From Ignavibacteria bacterium (GTDB taxonomy: Bacteria; Bacteroidota; Ignavibacteria; Tepidaquicellales; Tepidaquicellaceae), in contig JAOADD010000075.1 of assembly GCA_026417495.1 (NCBI GenBank), positions 21,257 to 85,256 on the forward strand: a DNA stretch of 64,000 bases. The letters are read 5' to 3'. A model generated the notes under the pieces. That model did no database searches, had not been told where the DNA came from, and saw only the letters and a list, made by a program, of their open reading frames with translations. Positions 55,701-64,000 of the stretch are shown one piece after another (the stretch's first letter is position 1; every line of letters starts with the position of its first letter). Made by a program: the position numbers and the translations under genes.

Positions 55701-56330
55701 TTATCTTAAATCAATTACCTCAACACCTTCTGGTGGAGTAAATTTAAACTCAGAAGAACTCAAGCCAGGATTCAGAGTAATGGATTTTAATGTATATGTT
55801 TTGGTAGATTCAGATGTATTTATTGTAATTTTTCTTATTATGTACTCCGTCTGGTCTACCCAGATTTTAGCAGATTTAATATTACCTTTATTTCGTGGAG
55901 TCAATTTAAGAACATAACAGTCTTTTTTATTTACCTTTTCTTCACCTACATAATCAGAATAAAAATTTTCAGGATAGTTAAATAAAAATTTATTAGGTGA
56001 AAAAGTGCTACCATCATCTTTATAATTATCTATTACAACTTGTTTTTTAGATGGTGAGTAAGACCAAGTTGTAATACCATCTGTAACAAGAGTATAATTT
56101 TTTGTTTTAATTTTATATTTATTCTCTTTCTGAATCATTATTGTACCACTTGAAGATGTGCTCTTACCGCCAGAAAATTTTTCCGTCATTGAAAATTCTG
56201 CTTTCGCATCATTCAAATCTTTATAATTATTTTGTACTTTTTTTATTATCTCCTGTGCATCTTGTGAATAGAGAGTTGTACTAATAGCACTTATTATAAT
56301 GAATGCAAATAATATTTTAATAGTTTTCAT
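55701..56330 (-). CDS. lolA: Outer-membrane lipoprotein carrier protein
   Basis: About 209 residues; ATG 56330 is chosen because MKTIKILFAF is a typical signal-peptide start, though ATG 56336 is possible. After the signal peptide (ending LYSQ), the LolA fold is visible: AQEIIKKVQNNYKDLNDAKAEF, YTLVTDGITTWSYSP, DCYVLKLTPRNK and WVDQTEYIIRKI. It carries lipoproteins across the periplasm; lolCDE and lolB are not in the window. Ten to sixteen bases after the DUF3108 gene. Confidence 0.92.
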   Translation of the reverse strand: MKTIKILFAFIIISAISTTLYSQDAQEIIKKVQNNYKDLNDAKAEFSMTEKFSGGKSTSSSGTIMIQKENKYKIKTKNYTLVTDGITTWSYSPSKKQVVIDNYKDDGSTFSPNKFLFNYPENFYSDYVGEEKVNKKDCYVLKLTPRNKGNIKSAKIWVDQTEYIIRKITINTSESTKTYTLKSITLNPGLSSSEFKFTPPEGVEVIDLR

Positions 56331-56345
56331 AAACATAAGATTATT

Positions 56346-57188
56346 TTATTCGTTAAATTTTGGGGGTTTCCAACCTGTTTTTTTATAAGAAGTTAATTCT
56401 AATGTAACTGAGCCGAGAATTATGTTAAATCTTGCTTTTAATGGTACTCTCGCTTCATCATCTGATAACCATCCTTCAAATTCTCCCGTTAAACCCAACA
56501 CTCCTACAAAATCTGCTTTACCATCTATTTTAATAGCTGCCATATCATAGTCAAATAAATCAATAGACACAGCATCCCTATTATAATTAAATGAATATGC
56601 TACATATGACTGCTTTTCATTGATGTAAATATTAACTTTTTTTGACCTTTCCTTTTTAAAGGAATTTATTCTTGCAAGATAAATAACAGATAATCCATCT
56701 TGAAACTCTATACCCTTTTCGAAAGTTTCTGTCTTGTCCACTTCTAAAATTTTATCTCTACCATTATCTCTATAACGCTTTACCTTTATATACCCTGTAT
56801 CATTGTCAGAAAAGTAATCGAATTCATAATCTGTTCTTAAAATTACTCTTTGACCAGAGTTCTCATCTTTAAACTCTGAAGAATGAAATTTTTCTGATAA
56901 TACTCTTCCTTTTTCTTCTCTAATTATAGATTCAAAAATATACCTCACATTAAGAAATGGAACCCCTTCAAAACTTTTCATCTCTGCTTTTGCAGTAAAG
57001 TATTTTCTATTGTTTTCATAATATGAACTGTTCAAATTAAATTTCACTTCCCCTAACTTAATAAAGCCAAATGATACAGTGTAAACAAGTTCCTCCCCTA
57101 CCTGCAAAATTTTACTTTGTGAATAGAGAACAGTTGCAGGTAATAATATAACAACAAATACAATAGTCCAGTAATACTTCATTATCAT
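56346..57188 (-). CDS. DUF3108-family periplasmic protein
   Basis: 280 residues with a signal peptide (ending LYSQ). The beta-rich body starts VGEELVYTVSFGFIKLGEV, the usual opening of DUF3108 proteins, and ends with GLTGEFEGWLSDDEARVPL and a beta-strand-rich part. Molecular role not established for the family. ATG 57188 overlaps the protease stop (ATGA), so it is translated with the S41 protease. Confidence 0.9.
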   Translation of the reverse strand: MIMKYYWTIVFVVILLPATVLYSQSKILQVGEELVYTVSFGFIKLGEVKFNLNSSYYENNRKYFTAKAEMKSFEGVPFLNVRYIFESIIREEKGRVLSEKFHSSEFKDENSGQRVILRTDYEFDYFSDNDTGYIKVKRYRDNGRDKILEVDKTETFEKGIEFQDGLSVIYLARINSFKKERSKKVNIYINEKQSYVAYSFNYNRDAVSIDLFDYDMAAIKIDGKADFVGVLGLTGEFEGWLSDDEARVPLKARFNIILGSVTLELTSYKKTGWKPPKFNE

Positions 57189-58750
57189 TTAACTTTATTA
57201 AGAAAATCCCATTCCGTAACAAAAAGTTCTAACGCTTTAAGAAATTGTTCATCATCTGAAACATAAACAGCATAAGCACCTTCATTACCCCATATATCTC
57301 TAGCAATTTGAAACTTGATGAACATGATAATATACTTTTTATCTCTTTCAAATTGTTCTTCATTGAATTTAACATTTCTGCCCTCTGCAAATGTTATCAA
57401 ATCTTTTAACATTGCATCAGTTACAACAAAATTCTTTCTAAATGAATTGTAATCTTTATATGTAGTTTCTATAGATTTCCTCATCGATTTCATATAGTTC
57501 TCAGTGAATTCATATATCAAATTAAGCCTTCTTAAAGATACTGTATATTCTGTTAATGTATCAAGTTTCACAATGTAATCAGGTGTTATTCCACCACCTC
57601 CATAAACAATTCTACCCCCTGCTGTCTTAAATTGAGGTTTTGTTGTATCATTTAGATTTTTATTCTCCTCTTCTGTTTTATATTTGCCATGCTCATAAGG
57701 TTTTTGTATTAGTCTACCAGAGGGTGTGTAATATTTCGAGGTAGTAATACGAACTGCTGAACCATCAAATATATCAAATTGCCTTTGTACTAATCCTTTA
57801 CCAAAAGTTGTTTCTCCAACTATTAATCCTCTATCCCAATCCTGTATTGCCCCTGATACTATTTCACTAGCAGAAGCAGAACCTTCATTAACCAGAACAA
57901 TCAATGGAATATTTGTATATTTACCACCAGAAGAATTATATACCTCATTAAACATTTCCAATCTACCTTTTGTATAAACTATTTTTCTACCTGCTGGAAT
58001 AAATTCACTTGCCATTTTAAATGCTTGTTCAAGAAAACCACCTGGATTCCCTCTTAAATCAAGAATCAATTTTTTCATCCCCTTACTTCTTAATTTACTT
58101 AGTGCTTCAGAAAATTCCGTGTATGTTGTTGCAGAAAATCTGGATACCTTTATATAACCAATATCATCTTCATAAATAAAAGAAGCATCAACACTATAAA
58201 GAGGTATCTTATCTCTTACAATTGTAAACTCAAGCGGTTCCGAGACACCAGCTCTAATAATAGTTACAGTTACTTTTGTACCTTTTTTCCCTCTCAACTT
58301 TTTCGGAACATCTTCTCTAGAAATTTTTATTGCGGAGATACCATCAATTTTGACAATCTTATCCCCTGCTAAAATTCCAAGTTTATCCGATGGTCCACCA
58401 CTAATTGGAGAAATAACGGTCAGAGTATCATTTATTATATCGAATTCAATCCCAATTCCTTCAAAACTACCTTGAAAATCTTCATTCACTCTTTTTAGTT
58501 GCTCAGGATTTATGTAGACAGAGTGAGGGTCTAGTTCTTGTAAAAGAGCATTTATTGCAACTTCAGTTAACTTTTGTGAATCAACAGTATCGACATAATA
58601 CTGTGACACAAGTTTTAAAACCTCAGCATACTTCTTAACCTGTTCTCCAACTTTATCATCAGAAATTGCTCCTTGAATTTTCATCCCAATCAGAATTCCA
58701 ATAGCAAGAACTAGAAATGCAATTAAATATAAATATTTTTTCTTACTCAT
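57185..58750 (-). CDS. S41 C-terminal processing peptidase (CtpA-type)
   Basis: 521 residues. A membrane anchor (about 8-23), a PDZ domain (about 90-180; EGIGIEFDIIN, GILAGDKIVKIDG) and the peptidase core follow. IGYIKVSRFSATTYTEFSEAL and KLILDLRGNPGGFLEQA are typical, and the Ser-Lys dyad is Ser293 (NEGSASASEIVSG) and Lys318 (TFGKGLVQ), 25 residues apart as in the family. It trims C termini of periplasmic proteins. The extra 120 residues at the C terminus are also seen in some relatives. First gene of the envelope operon. Confidence 0.93.
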   Translation of the reverse strand: MSKKKYLYLIAFLVLAIGILIGMKIQGAISDDKVGEQVKKYAEVLKLVSQYYVDTVDSQKLTEVAINALLQELDPHSVYINPEQLKRVNEDFQGSFEGIGIEFDIINDTLTVISPISGGPSDKLGILAGDKIVKIDGISAIKISREDVPKKLRGKKGTKVTVTIIRAGVSEPLEFTIVRDKIPLYSVDASFIYEDDIGYIKVSRFSATTYTEFSEALSKLRSKGMKKLILDLRGNPGGFLEQAFKMASEFIPAGRKIVYTKGRLEMFNEVYNSSGGKYTNIPLIVLVNEGSASASEIVSGAIQDWDRGLIVGETTFGKGLVQRQFDIFDGSAVRITTSKYYTPSGRLIQKPYEHGKYKTEEENKNLNDTTKPQFKTAGGRIVYGGGGITPDYIVKLDTLTEYTVSLRRLNLIYEFTENYMKSMRKSIETTYKDYNSFRKNFVVTDAMLKDLITFAEGRNVKFNEEQFERDKKYIIMFIKFQIARDIWGNEGAYAVYVSDDEQFLKALELFVTEWDFLNKVK

Positions 58751-58852
58751 TTTTAAAAAATAAAATTTGATAAATTTATTAATAAAATATAAAAGAATTA
58801 CATCTACATATTAATCAAAAGTTTAGTCAAATTGGTTCCTGCAATATATTCT

Positions 58853-60109
58853 TTACCTGAAAAATATATACCAAATTACAAAAAATGCAGGAATTAAAAT
58901 AGGAAGAGAGTATTTATAAATATAAGGGAAAAATCCAGGCATTTTAATACCTTTATTTTCAGCAATTGATTTAACCATAAAATTAGGACCATTTCCAATA
59001 TATGTCATCGCTCCGAAGAACACAGAAGATACAGATATGGCGATAACAAATATTTTATACTTATCAATAAATAAAAGAACCTCATTAGGATTATTTATAT
59101 TAAAATGCATAAGCCCCATTTCAGCAGTTAGAAAATTCAAATAAGTAGGTGCATTATCAAGAAAACTTGTAAAAAAACCAGAATACCAGTAAAATTCAGT
59201 AACAGTATCAATACCAAGATTTTCAGCATTCACTGATAAATACCCAAGAACTGGCATCATAGTCATAAAAATACCAATAAAAAGTAACGCTACTTCTTTT
59301 ATAGGTTCAAAATTAAACTTATTTTTTCTATGGACTTCAACAGGTGTTAATTTATATGATGCAACAGCACAAGATATCATAAGCGCTTCCCTAACAAAGA
59401 GAGGTTTCGTTATAAAAACTGATGCAATTATAATTAAAAGAAAAATAACATTGTATAGTCCTCTAAATTCAAAATCTTCCCCCTTTTCTTCAATTCTTTC
59501 ACGAGTGTCTTTTCTTAGCTTTTCATAATTGATCTTATCAATAATATAGAAAACAAGAAGAATGTAAAACAAAGCAAAAAACCATATGTAATATAAATTT
59601 CCAATTATCCAGAAAAAAGGGATTCCTTTAAGATATCCGAGAAATAAAGGTGGGTCTCCAATAGGAGTTAATGCACCACCTGTATTGCAAACTGTGAAAA
59701 TGAAAAAAATTATATGATAAGGTTTTAGTCTATTTTTATTTGAATTTATATACGGTCTAATTAAAAGCATAGCAGCACCTGTTGTTCCGAAAAAATTCGC
59801 CATAACAGAACCAAAAAAAAGTGTCAATGCATTTTTAAAAGGTGTTGCTCTCCCCTTTATAGTAAAATAAATCCCACCCGATACTGTATATAGAGAACCA
59901 AGTAAGCATATAAAACTTATGTATTCTTCAGCAGTCCTGATTACATCTTCAGATTTTTTCAATACAAGCAAGTAAAATAAAATCATAAATAAAGCAAGTG
60001 TAATTGAGAATTTTCCATAGTGTTTATGCCACAATGTCGGAGCAATAAAAGGCATAAATGCAATTGATAACAGTAACACTATGAATGGAATGAATAAAAG
60101 GAATTCCAA
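58853..60109 (-). CDS. NhaD/ArsB-type sodium:proton antiporter-like transporter
   Basis: 418 residues, about 11 hydrophobic segments. Marks of the NhaD-like ion-transporter group: MANFFGTTGAAMLLIRP, FTVCNTGGALTPIGDPPLFLGYLKG and FLDNAPTYLNFL with the acidic intramembrane residue, and GAMTYIGNGPNFMVKSIA. The start is TTG 60109 with AAGGAG about 9 bases upstream. The gene is directly downstream of the lone nuoM (15 bases). Na+/H+ exchange is the likely role, but a substrate cannot be set from sequence. Confidence 0.85.
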   Translation of the reverse strand: MEFLLFIPFIVLLLSIAFMPFIAPTLWHKHYGKFSITLALFMILFYLLVLKKSEDVIRTAEEYISFICLLGSLYTVSGGIYFTIKGRATPFKNALTLFFGSVMANFFGTTGAAMLLIRPYINSNKNRLKPYHIIFFIFTVCNTGGALTPIGDPPLFLGYLKGIPFFWIIGNLYYIWFFALFYILLVFYIIDKINYEKLRKDTRERIEEKGEDFEFRGLYNVIFLLIIIASVFITKPLFVREALMISCAVASYKLTPVEVHRKNKFNFEPIKEVALLFIGIFMTMMPVLGYLSVNAENLGIDTVTEFYWYSGFFTSFLDNAPTYLNFLTAEMGLMHFNINNPNEVLLFIDKYKIFVIAISVSSVFFGAMTYIGNGPNFMVKSIAENKGIKMPGFFPYIYKYSLPILIPAFFVIWYIFFR

Positions 60110-60124
60110 ATTTTTTCTCCTTAC

Positions 60125-61663
60125 TTATTTTTCCTTTGGAATGTCAATTTGAATCTTCGCTTTTGAAGATTCAAAATTCTCCACTAACTTTTTTACACTC
60201 GCTTCAGATATTTTTAAAAAAGTGTTGGGATAGATTCCAATCCAAAATATGAAAACTAATATTGGAACTAATGAGAGAATTTCTAATTTAGAAAGATCTT
60301 TTAAGTTCTTATTATCATCCTTAATTATTGGTCCGAGCATTACCCTTTGATACAACCATAGCAAATACACTGCAGACAATATTATTCCGACTGAAGCAAG
60401 TATTGCATAAACATTGTTATTTAAGTTAAAAGAAGTAAAAGAACCAATCAATATTAGAAATTCTCCTATAAATCCGTTTAAACCAGGTAGACCTATTGAG
60501 GATAAAGAAACAATAAGGAATATTGCAGCCAATTTAGGCATAACTTTTCTTATCCCACCAAATTCTGAAATCAATTTAGTATGCCTTCTTTCATAAATAA
60601 TTCCTACAATCAAGAATAATGCACCTGTAGATAAACCATGGTTTATCATTTGAATAACACTGCCTTGCAACCCTTCTTGATTGACAGCAAAAATTCCCAG
60701 TACGACAAACCCAAGATGACTAACTGAGGAATAAGCAATTAATTTCTTCATATCCACTTGTACGATACAAAGCAAAGCACCATATATAATACCTACAACA
60801 GCAAGAATAGAAATTACACTACTGAAATGTTCAAAGGCAGCAGGGAAAAGCCCAAGCGAAAATCTTATTAAACCATAAGTACCCATTTTTAATAATATAG
60901 CAGCAAGTATAACACTACCTGCTGTTGGTGCTTGGACGTGTGCATCAGGTAACCATGTATGGAATGGAAATAAAGGAACTTTAATTAAGAAACCAAGTGT
61001 GAATAGTATAAAAAGTATAATTTGCTTATTCAGAGGTTGGATACAGGAGACTTTAGAAAGCTCAACAAAATCACTTGTAAAAACTCCATAAATTGGTGAA
61101 GCAACAAAACCGAGCCATAATATTCCAATTAAAAGAAGAACACTCCCTGTCATAGTATAAATAAAGAACTTCAAAGTAGCATAAATTCTATCCTCACCAC
61201 CCCACAATCCAATTATGAAGTACATTGGAATAAGAATGAATTCCCAAAAGATATAAAATAGAATCAAATCCAAAGATGAAAAAACACCAATCAATGCACC
61301 TTCCAAAATAAGCAAAAGAAAATAGTATTCTTTTATTCTTTTTGTAATTGTAGACCAAGATGCTAAAATACAAAGTGGAAACAGAAAAGTTGTTAAAACA
61401 ATTAGCAAAACAGAGATTCCATCTACTCCGAGATAATAATTGCACCTAATAGATTTAATCCACTGAATTTTTTCAACAAATTGATAATCTGCTGATGCAG
61501 AGTTAAAATTCAGAAATAGAAAAATAGAAATAATAAAAGTTAATAATGAAATAATCAGAGAATATGTTTTTATTAATAATATATTCTCTTTATGGAAAAA
61601 GAGGACAGGTATAGACAGAATAATAGGAAAAAATATTAATATACTGAGTATATTTGATTCCAA
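60125..61663 (-). CDS. nuoM: NADH-quinone oxidoreductase subunit M (proton-channel antiporter-like), without other nuo genes
   Basis: 512 residues, about 14 membrane helices. The antiporter-like core has FWEFILIPMYFIIGLWGG, FHTWLPDAHVQAPTAGSVI (conserved TMH7-8 Lys/His region), KKLIAYSSVSHLGFVVLG and GLPGLNGFIGEF. The start is TTG 61663, preceded by AAGGA. No nuoL, nuoN or other complex I gene lies within the window, so this copy either comes from a scattered complex or works with the NhaD-like antiporter that follows. The 2-base spacing to the Rossmann gene upstream suggests one transcript. Confidence 0.92.
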   Translation of the reverse strand: MESNILSILIFFPIILSIPVLFFHKENILLIKTYSLIISLLTFIISIFLFLNFNSASADYQFVEKIQWIKSIRCNYYLGVDGISVLLIVLTTFLFPLCILASWSTITKRIKEYYFLLLILEGALIGVFSSLDLILFYIFWEFILIPMYFIIGLWGGEDRIYATLKFFIYTMTGSVLLLIGILWLGFVASPIYGVFTSDFVELSKVSCIQPLNKQIILFILFTLGFLIKVPLFPFHTWLPDAHVQAPTAGSVILAAILLKMGTYGLIRFSLGLFPAAFEHFSSVISILAVVGIIYGALLCIVQVDMKKLIAYSSVSHLGFVVLGIFAVNQEGLQGSVIQMINHGLSTGALFLIVGIIYERRHTKLISEFGGIRKVMPKLAAIFLIVSLSSIGLPGLNGFIGEFLILIGSFTSFNLNNNVYAILASVGIILSAVYLLWLYQRVMLGPIIKDDNKNLKDLSKLEILSLVPILVFIFWIGIYPNTFLKISEASVKKLVENFESSKAKIQIDIPKEK

Positions 61664-61665
61664 TG

Positions 61666-63360
61666 TTATCCTTTCATTCTTAAGCCTTTTTCTTCATTAA
61701 TAAATATCCAACCAACAATTTTCCCAATATTTATTTCATTGAAATTATCCCAATAATCTTTTGTGAATACTACTTTTGAACTATATGATGCATCATACTC
61801 TCTCTCTGTTTGGTCTTTTATCTGTATAAAACGCTCTCTCCATAATTTACAATTTTCAATTCTTAAATCTACCCAACCATCATATGCCCATCGGTTTATT
61901 CTACTTTTTGTAATTTCTAATGTTTTAGTCGTTGAATTAGATGGAATTATTACGAACGGACCTCTAATTAATGATTTACCATCAGGAAGTAAAATAGGTA
62001 CACCAATAGAAACTATTTCATTTCTTATCTTTGAATTGCCTGTTATAATTTCGTTTAATTTTTTGGATATTGAATTAGGTGTTTCTTTAATAACATTATC
62101 AAAGTTTTTGTATGCTAATTTTAGTAAATGGCATTCATATAATAGTTTCGATAACCTTGGTGGCCCTAACATCTCAAATGCAACTGAATGTGTATTATAT
62201 TTCTTTTCTAACTCTTTCAACTTTTCAACGGCATAATGCTGCATAAAGCCTGCCCTGTATGATGGTTCCATTACAGAGGAGTCAAGTGCGTTGATAACAT
62301 CATTCCCTGTATTCCCTCCTTGTAACTCAAGGTATACATTTTCAGCTATCTCTTCAGGGGTTACAAACTCCATTTGTCCTTTTGTAGTAATCGCTTCAAA
62401 TTCACCTCTTGAAAATATTCCATTCTCTCCTGTATCGATAAACGCAGTTTTTAAAGTTCCTATTTTTTTAAATTCTTTTTTTATTTGTAATTCAAACTTA
62501 TCTTTTAAAATAATTTTATCATTTGGATTAACATCATATATATACAAAGGTGAGTTACCTTTTTTTATTTCTCCATACTGTATTTTTTTCCAGGCAATTG
62601 CTGCGGTTGGTTTAATTTCTTTTATCATTGGTCCATCAGGTGTTCTTGCCATAAGAAATAGAAGTAAGGTATGTGCACCTGCAACAGAAGATTTACTCAA
62701 CAAAACTCTTGAAGGTTTTTCCTCGCTGTGTGTGAACGGGATATTTAAACCCATTCCACCTGTACCACTTGTTCCAACTTTAAAATAAAATTTCGTCTTA
62801 AATTTCAACATCGAATTGTAAAGTATCTGTATGTGTCGAATTAATTGTGGAATATATGAAAGGCAAATAAGTTTTTCTGATGCTGAGAGTAACTTATCAT
62901 AATCTCTTTCTTTAGATTGGGTTATTGACAAAACATCATAATATGCTTTATATATATTTTGATATGCAATCGCTGTAGCAGTATTAATACAATCTATTAT
63001 TACATCGGGTTTAAACATTTGTAGCATCTTATAAATGCAAGATTCCTTAAGTATTTTATCATTCAGTTCAAAAACAATATCTTCAACAATTTTTTTCCTT
63101 TTTATTGGGTCATTAATAAGATCATTACGATTTAAATCTTTAAATTCATACCTTGTAAAAATATTACCCCAAAAAGGAACAAATTTATCTTTAAATTTAA
63201 ATTCTTTATTTAAATCTTTGCAGATTTCTTCTGCTTCGTGTTTATACAAGGAAGTCAAAATAACTTTTTTTGGTGACCCCTCCATAATTTTTCTTGCTAT
63301 TGCAGACCCCACTAACCCCCAACCTCCTAATATTAAAATAGTTTTATTTTTAATATCCAT
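61666..63360 (-). CDS. Large NAD(P)-binding Rossmann-fold protein of unknown function
   Basis: 564 residues. The N terminus is a dinucleotide fold with ILILGGWGLVGSAIARKIM (GxxGxxG). A saccharopine-dehydrogenase- or SDR-like arrangement is seen to about 130 (DVIIDCINTATAIAYQN), but the rest does not match families I know. YFKVGTSGTGGMGLNIP and RGPFVIIPSNSTTK are distinctive stretches. It is 2 bases upstream of nuoM and 25 bases downstream of the HNH gene on the same strand. Neighbourhood suggests a shared transcript but not a function. Confidence 0.65.
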   Translation of the reverse strand: MDIKNKTILILGGWGLVGSAIARKIMEGSPKKVILTSLYKHEAEEICKDLNKEFKFKDKFVPFWGNIFTRYEFKDLNRNDLINDPIKRKKIVEDIVFELNDKILKESCIYKMLQMFKPDVIIDCINTATAIAYQNIYKAYYDVLSITQSKERDYDKLLSASEKLICLSYIPQLIRHIQILYNSMLKFKTKFYFKVGTSGTGGMGLNIPFTHSEEKPSRVLLSKSSVAGAHTLLLFLMARTPDGPMIKEIKPTAAIAWKKIQYGEIKKGNSPLYIYDVNPNDKIILKDKFELQIKKEFKKIGTLKTAFIDTGENGIFSRGEFEAITTKGQMEFVTPEEIAENVYLELQGGNTGNDVINALDSSVMEPSYRAGFMQHYAVEKLKELEKKYNTHSVAFEMLGPPRLSKLLYECHLLKLAYKNFDNVIKETPNSISKKLNEIITGNSKIRNEIVSIGVPILLPDGKSLIRGPFVIIPSNSTTKTLEITKSRINRWAYDGWVDLRIENCKLWRERFIQIKDQTEREYDASYSSKVVFTKDYWDNFNEINIGKIVGWIFINEEKGLRMKG

Positions 63361-63385
63361 AAGTTTTATTTTTAAAGTTTAAAAA

Positions 63386-63874
63386 TTAGTACAAGTATAG
63401 AAATGGTTTCCAATCATCTAATACTTTACCAGCAGAACTTTTTATAAAAGTAATATGAGATGGTTTCTTAGGTTTTGTTATTAAAACCATACCCGCTTCT
63501 TCTGGTGTTCTATCTCCTTTCTTATTATTACATCTAATACAAGCAGTAACTAAATTTTCCCAACTATCTTCACCACCCCTTGATTTAGGTATCACATGGT
63601 CGATTGTCAAATTATTAGTAGACCCACAATATTGGCAACGATGATTATCCCTTTTTAAAACATTCTTACGGGATAATATTATTTTTTTATATGGTACCTT
63701 CACAAAATATCCAAGTCTAACAATACTGGGGCAATCAAAAGCTCGTGCAATTGAGTTTATCTTTTTCCCATTTACTTTACTTACTATTTCTACTTTTCCT
63801 AAATATGCCAAAATAATTGCCCTCTTAACATTACATAAAGTCAGTGGTTCGTAATTTTGGTTCAGGACCAACAC
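63386..63874 (-). CDS. HNH endonuclease family protein
   Basis: 162 residues. VLVLNQNYEPLTLCNVKRAI at the N terminus is the standard opening of these small HNH proteins, supporting the GTG start at 63874. The zinc-binding pairs CQYCG and CIRCNNKKGDRTP frame the HNH core LTIDHVIPKSRGGEDSWENL (catalytic His, Asn). They are common single-copy genes of unknown cellular role that could nick DNA. No toxin or restriction partner is adjacent. An unusual leader lies upstream (63892-63943). Confidence 0.92.
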   Translation of the reverse strand: MLVLNQNYEPLTLCNVKRAIILAYLGKVEIVSKVNGKKINSIARAFDCPSIVRLGYFVKVPYKKIILSRKNVLKRDNHRCQYCGSTNNLTIDHVIPKSRGGEDSWENLVTACIRCNNKKGDRTPEEAGMVLITKPKKPSHITFIKSSAGKVLDDWKPFLYLY

Positions 63875-63891
63875 TTTACCGTTTAGTAAAT

Positions 63892-63943
63892 TCAGGTTTC
63901 TATTCCTGACTTTTGTATCAAGGTCGTGGAAGACGTACCTCCT
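63892..63943. promoter_or_regulatory. Structured, GC-richer leader upstream of the HNH gene
   Basis: Within AT-rich DNA this stretch has two hairpins: tcagg/cctga (63892-63896, 63905-63909) and a 7-bp stem with one bulged base, aggtcgt/acg-t-acct (63921-63927, 63933-63940), with a GGAAG loop on the plus strand. On the minus strand it also contains AGGAGG (63938-63943), 64 bases from the HNH start and without a usable start codon just after it. It may be a regulatory leader or a small RNA; not recognised. Confidence 0.35.
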
Positions 63944-64000
63944 GTATTTTTTATAATTTAATTATAAAAAATAAAAATATTACTATGAATAATCAATTTA

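Noticed and set aside
1..64000. CRISPR array, prophage or IS element
   Set aside because: No regularly spaced repeats, transposase or integrase-like proteins, or phage structural genes were seen. Genes are ordinary chromosomal ones with uniform base composition by eye.
63985..64000. Start of a plus-strand gene at the right edge (ATG 63985)
   Set aside because: Only five codons are visible before the window ends and there is no clear ribosome site, so a gene cannot be supported.

Overview
The window looks like ordinary chromosome from a low-GC member of the Chlorobi/Ignavibacteria side of the FCB group. Three observations point there: strongly AT-rich DNA throughout, two secreted proteins ending in a type IX secretion (Por) sorting domain with the NYPNPFNPTT signature, and weak or absent Shine-Dalgarno sequences before many genes. 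The lineage is an inference from these signs. No tRNA, rRNA, IS element, prophage or CRISPR array was recognised.

Left part (1-13.9 kb): a subtilisin-like protease cut by the window edge; a queA-ispD-(dead amidohydrolase) run on the minus strand; cmk-rpsA with a terminator; phospholipid genes psd-pssA; a half ABC exporter lacking its ATPase; a lipoprotein with a duplicated domain; and the compact run pgsA-HU-ruvX-AlbA_2, whose genes overlap or nearly touch.

Middle-left (13.9-25.4 kb): bifunctional ftcD, a HAD phosphatase, an AlgH/YqgE protein, a secreted PQQ-type sugar dehydrogenase, a one-domain asparaginase, a NodB deacetylase lipoprotein, a DEDDh-exonuclease/GIY-YIG/UvrC-like fusion, a ferredoxin, and a complete nickel/cobalt ECF transporter (cbiM, PDGLE protein, cbiQ, cbiO with a His-rich tail).

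Core of interest (25.4-36.6 kb): a tightly spaced minus-strand operon for soluble flavin/iron-sulfur electron transfer. It encodes a zinc-ribbon protein, NfnA-like and NfnB-like subunits, NuoE-like and NuoF-like subunits, a 1234-residue fusion (2Fe-2S + GltD-like flavoprotein + ferredoxin + inactive molybdopterin-oxidoreductase domain), and a ferritin-like protein. Together they would plausibly exchange electrons among NADH, NADPH and ferredoxin, perhaps by bifurcation. An eight-Cys/one-His zinc-binding module occurs three times in this operon, twice in the stand-alone protein and once fused to the NfnB-like subunit. It is the best candidate here for something undescribed.

Right part (36.7-64 kb): a radical SAM protein coupled to mtnA, an HD protein, a nine-domain hybrid histidine kinase, mnmA facing tatA, a DPP4-like peptidase, an NtrB/NtrC-type two-component pair, a NapH-like polyferredoxin, a secreted protein with duplicated His motifs, a lamin-tail T9SS protein, an envelope operon (ctpA-like protease, DUF3108, lolA, flippase-like protein), and a run of HNH nuclease, unknown Rossmann protein, lone nuoM and NhaD-like antiporter.

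All functions are read from motifs by eye; no database search was run. Domain boundaries are approximate.
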